Made by a program: the position numbers and the translations under genes. This document shows positions 6,638-8,556 of a stretch of DNA of 8,556 nucleotides, piece by piece. Within the stretch, counting starts at the first letter, position 1; each line of letters starts with the position of its first letter. This DNA is from Acidimicrobiales bacterium (lineage in GTDB: Bacteria; Actinomycetota; Acidimicrobiia; Acidimicrobiales; Aldehydirespiratoraceae). Below the pieces are notes generated by a model. It was not told the DNA's origin. It saw only the letters and a list, made by a program, of their open reading frames with translations, and searched no databases. The stretch lies in assembly GCA_021604885.1 (NCBI GenBank), contig BQJV01000113.1, forward strand, positions 1 through 8,556. Reading direction: 5' to 3'.

Positions 6638-8556
6638 ACGTCGCCCCACCGGTCGAACACCAGGTGCCGGCCTTGCCGGCCTCGGTGCTGGCAGCCCTGC
6701 TCGATGCCGTCGGGCCGCCCAACGCGATGAGTCCCCGTGCCCGCTGGGGCGACGCACCGGACGCGCTCGACCCGCGCACCGAGGTCCAGCTCCGGGTCCA
6801 CGGTCTCGTGGACGAGGACGGCCGCCCGCGACCGGCGTTCGCCGACATCGCCCGGGTGATCCTCGAACCGCATACCGTCGTCGACCTCCGCTTCTTCCAC
6901 GATTCGGGCTCCTGGGCGTTGCGCGGCGTCCTCGCCGAAGACGCGGGCGTCGCGATCAACGAGTCCGGCGACGAGGTCGTCATCTCAGGACCGGTCACCC
7001 CGTCGCGGATCGGTGAACTGGTCGCGAGCTTCCTGCCGGGAACGGCGCTCGAGGTCGACCCGGGCGTCGAGCTCGACACCCACGTGTCCACCACGGACGC
7101 CCTCGTGCTGGCAGCGGTGATCGAAGCCCAGCGAGCGAGCGCCGACGCAACACAGACATGGCTCCCCCTATCCGAGCTGCGCGCCATGGTCGACGCCGAT
7201 GCGTCCTCGCTCCGAGCCGACGACCTGCGCCTGATCACCCGCGTCATCGGCGGCATCGCCGCGCCTCCCGAGGCGGACGCCGTCGATACCGCCATCGAGC
7301 GCCTTGTCTCCACCGAGGTGATCGAGCGGGACGAGCGCGGCATCGGTGCGAGCGCGTCGCTGGTCGCGGTCGCGGCCTTTCTCGGCCCGCATGCGCCCGG
7401 TTGGCGCTGGCAACGGGCGACCCAGCACGAGCCGGCATCGTCGACATGGACCGATCAGATCGTGCTCATCGGTGCGGGTGGACTCCAGGTCCGGGTCGTC
7501 GCGGGCTCGCCGGGCCATGTCGTCATCCAGACGGTGCGCCCCGGCGAGATGGCCCGGATGATGGCGTCGGAGCTGGCGTTGCTCCATCGGCCGCCCGGAC
7601 TCGACACCACGGACATGCCCGTCTCGCCGATCCCGAGGGCCGTCGCGATGCCGACCGAACCGCCGGCGACCGTGGTGGCCGCGGCGCCTCCTCCGGCAGC
7701 CGCCGTCGCCACGCCTCCACCGACCGAGCCGGCCGACGATCCCGGGGAACCCGCACCCGATCCGACACGCCGGCGAGGCCGCATGTTCGTGGCACTGGTC
7801 GTACTGCTGCTCGCCGCGGCCGCCGGGGCGGCGGCGGTGTTCCTGCTGGAGGACGACGAGGTCGCCGATCCTGTGCCGACCACCACACTCGCGCCGACCA
7901 CCGTGGCCGAGACCACCAGCACGGTGCCGACGACGACCAGCACGACAACGACCACCACGACCAGTACGACGACCACGATCCCGCTCATCGTCGTCCCGTC
8001 GGTCGTCGGTCTGGGCGTCGCCGATGCCGAGGCGGCGCTGGTCGACCTGGGCCTCGTCGTCGAGGTCGTCGAATCCGAGACCGGCACCGAGGCACCGGGC
8101 ACGGTTCTCTCCACGGACCCGCCCGACGCCACCGAACTCGAGGCAGGCGACACCGTGGTCCTGACCGTCGCCGTCGAGCCGCCACCGGACTGCAACGACA
8201 TTCCCGACCCGCTCCCGCCCAGCGATGCCACGGACATCGATGGGCTCAATGCCGAAGGCCGCGACGCAATCGCCTGGAGTCAGGCCGTCGGCCTGATCGG
8301 CGCCGGAGACGCTCGACCCACCGACCCGATGTCACGCGCCGCGACAGCAACCGTGCTCTGGCGCTATTTCTGCGAGCCGCCGGCCGACGCGCCGGCCGGG
8401 TTCACCGACGTGGACCCCACGGCGTTCTACGCCGACGCCGCGGACTGGGCCGCCGGCGCGGGCCTGATCAACGGCGTCGACGCGACGACCTTCGATCCGG
8501 AGGGAGCAGTCACCCGCGCCCAGTTCGTCACCATCGCCTGGCGGGCGACCGGGTCG
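6634..8556 (+). CDS. EspG-like N-domain, membrane helix, PASTA and SLH protein (3' truncated)
   Basis: The frame is open for 641 codons and leaves the window without a stop. Residues 1 to about 318 resemble EspG-type chaperones of ESX/type VII secretion in block order: a leading helix, 'GLVDEDG' (57-63), an 'EPHTVVDLRF' segment (78-87), a mid-domain strand/helix pattern, and a closing 'SPGHVVIQTVRPGEMARMM' strand-helix (292-310). A Pro/Ala-rich linker (about 320-377), the basic 'TRRRGR' (378-383) and one membrane helix (384-405) follow, predicting N-inside topology. Outside lie a Thr-rich spacer (416-448; 22 of 33 residues Thr), a PASTA domain (about 453-515), a degenerate SLH repeat (about 544-580) and a second, clear SLH repeat starting at 'FTDVDP' (590). 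The only two Cys (520, 580) flank the first SLH repeat. PASTA domains typically bind peptidoglycan or its precursors and SLH domains bind wall polymers. The gene is coupled to the giant gene. PASTA and SLH calls are good; the EspG call is moderate. Confidence 0.9.
   Translation, partial: MNVAPPVEHQVPALPASVLAALLDAVGPPNAMSPRARWGDAPDALDPRTEVQLRVHGLVDEDGRPRPAFADIARVILEPHTVVDLRFFHDSGSWALRGVLAEDAGVAINESGDEVVISGPVTPSRIGELVASFLPGTALEVDPGVELDTHVSTTDALVLAAVIEAQRASADATQTWLPLSELRAMVDADASSLRADDLRLITRVIGGIAAPPEADAVDTAIERLVSTEVIERDERGIGASASLVAVAAFLGPHAPGWRWQRATQHEPASSTWTDQIVLIGAGGLQVRVVAGSPGHVVIQTVRPGEMARMMASELALLHRPPGLDTTDMPVSPIPRAVAMPTEPPATVVAAAPPPAAAVATPPPTEPADDPGEPAPDPTRRRGRMFVALVVLLLAAAAGAAAVFLLEDDEVADPVPTTTLAPTTVAETTSTVPTTTSTTTTTTTSTTTTIPLIVVPSVVGLGVADAEAALVDLGLVVEVVESETGTEAPGTVLSTDPPDATELEAGDTVVLTVAVEPPPDCNDIPDPLPPSDATDIDGLNAEGRDAIAWSQAVGLIGAGDARPTDPMSRAATATVLWRYFCEPPADAPAGFTDVDPTAFYADAADWAAGAGLINGVDATTFDPEGAVTRAQFVTIAWRATGS
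7879..7977 (+). repeat. Thr-codon low-complexity tract (extracellular spacer)
   Basis: This ACN-rich tract encodes residues 416-448, including runs of seven and four consecutive Thr. It is an extended, probably O-glycosylatable wall-spanning spacer between the membrane helix and the PASTA domain. Such tracts are common in actinobacterial surface proteins and are prone to length variation. Confidence 0.85.
7990..8178 (+). other. PASTA domain coding region
   Basis: The segment 'VVPSVVGLGVADAEAAL' is followed by a Gly-Leu-Val-Val-Glu strand, 'APGTVLSTDPPDATELEAGD' and a closing Val-rich strand. This is the classic PASTA order: V-P-x-[LV]-x-G, A-x-x-x-L, G-x-V, [SQ]-x-P-x-x-G/A, V. A single copy is present. 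Confidence 0.85.
8263..8556 (+). other. Two SLH (S-layer homology) repeats, second cut by window edge
   Basis: The first repeat (residues 544 to about 583) is degenerate but keeps 'DAIAWSQAVGLI' and the 'MSRAATATVLWRYF' version of the V-T-R-A-x-x-x-x-x-L-x-R motif. The second begins 'FTDVDPTAFYADAADWAAGAG' and continues with 'FDPEGAVTRAQFVTIAWR', a near-perfect SLH consensus. SLH domains usually come in threes, so another repeat probably lies beyond the window. Confidence 0.85.

Noticed and set aside
7455..8249. Antisense open frame with a poly-valine 'membrane helix'
   Set aside because: The Val run is only the reverse complement of the Thr-codon spacer (ACN read as NGT/GTN). The + strand encodes clear PASTA and membrane-helix features.

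Overview
The window is almost wall-to-wall coding sequence on the + strand. It is strongly GC-rich with G/C-biased third codon positions, GTG/ATG starts and tightly packed genes, which points to a high-GC actinobacterium. A threonine-rich wall linker, a PASTA domain and S-layer-homology (SLH) repeats in one protein, together with the 'AAAQDD'-type signal-peptide ends, make an Acidimicrobiia-like (Ilumatobacter-like) lineage my best guess. That placement is inference only. I see no RNA gene, insertion sequence, CRISPR array or intergenic gap.

Layout: (1) positions 2-475 hold the 3' end of a gene that begins before the window. Its product ends in a conserved helical module that I recognise from the C-termini of many bacterial ATPase/regulator-type proteins. 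(2) Positions 476-6637 hold one giant gene of 2053 codons. It begins directly after the stop codon of gene 1, in the same frame, with no spacer. Its product has a signal peptide, two cysteine-rich extracytoplasmic regions on either side of a six-helix membrane block, a probable extra membrane helix, and a roughly 1000-residue cysteine-free C-terminal half of unknown function. (3) Positions 6634 to the right edge hold a third gene that overlaps the giant gene by ATGA and has a strong Shine-Dalgarno sequence. It runs off the window without a stop. Its product has an N-terminal domain resembling EspG-type ESX/type VII secretion chaperones, a proline-rich linker, one membrane helix, a threonine-rich spacer, a PASTA domain and SLH repeats.

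The giant gene and the third gene are translationally coupled and are the core of interest. Both products appear to span the membrane, with disulfide-forming cysteines confined to the outside and large cysteine-free domains inside. A working hypothesis is a two-component envelope complex whose large cytoplasmic domains meet inside the cell while the third protein anchors the assembly to peptidoglycan and wall polymer through PASTA and SLH. The EspG resemblance raises the possibility of a link to type VII-like secretion. No secretion ATPase, WXG100 protein or other hallmark is visible here, so the function remains unproven.
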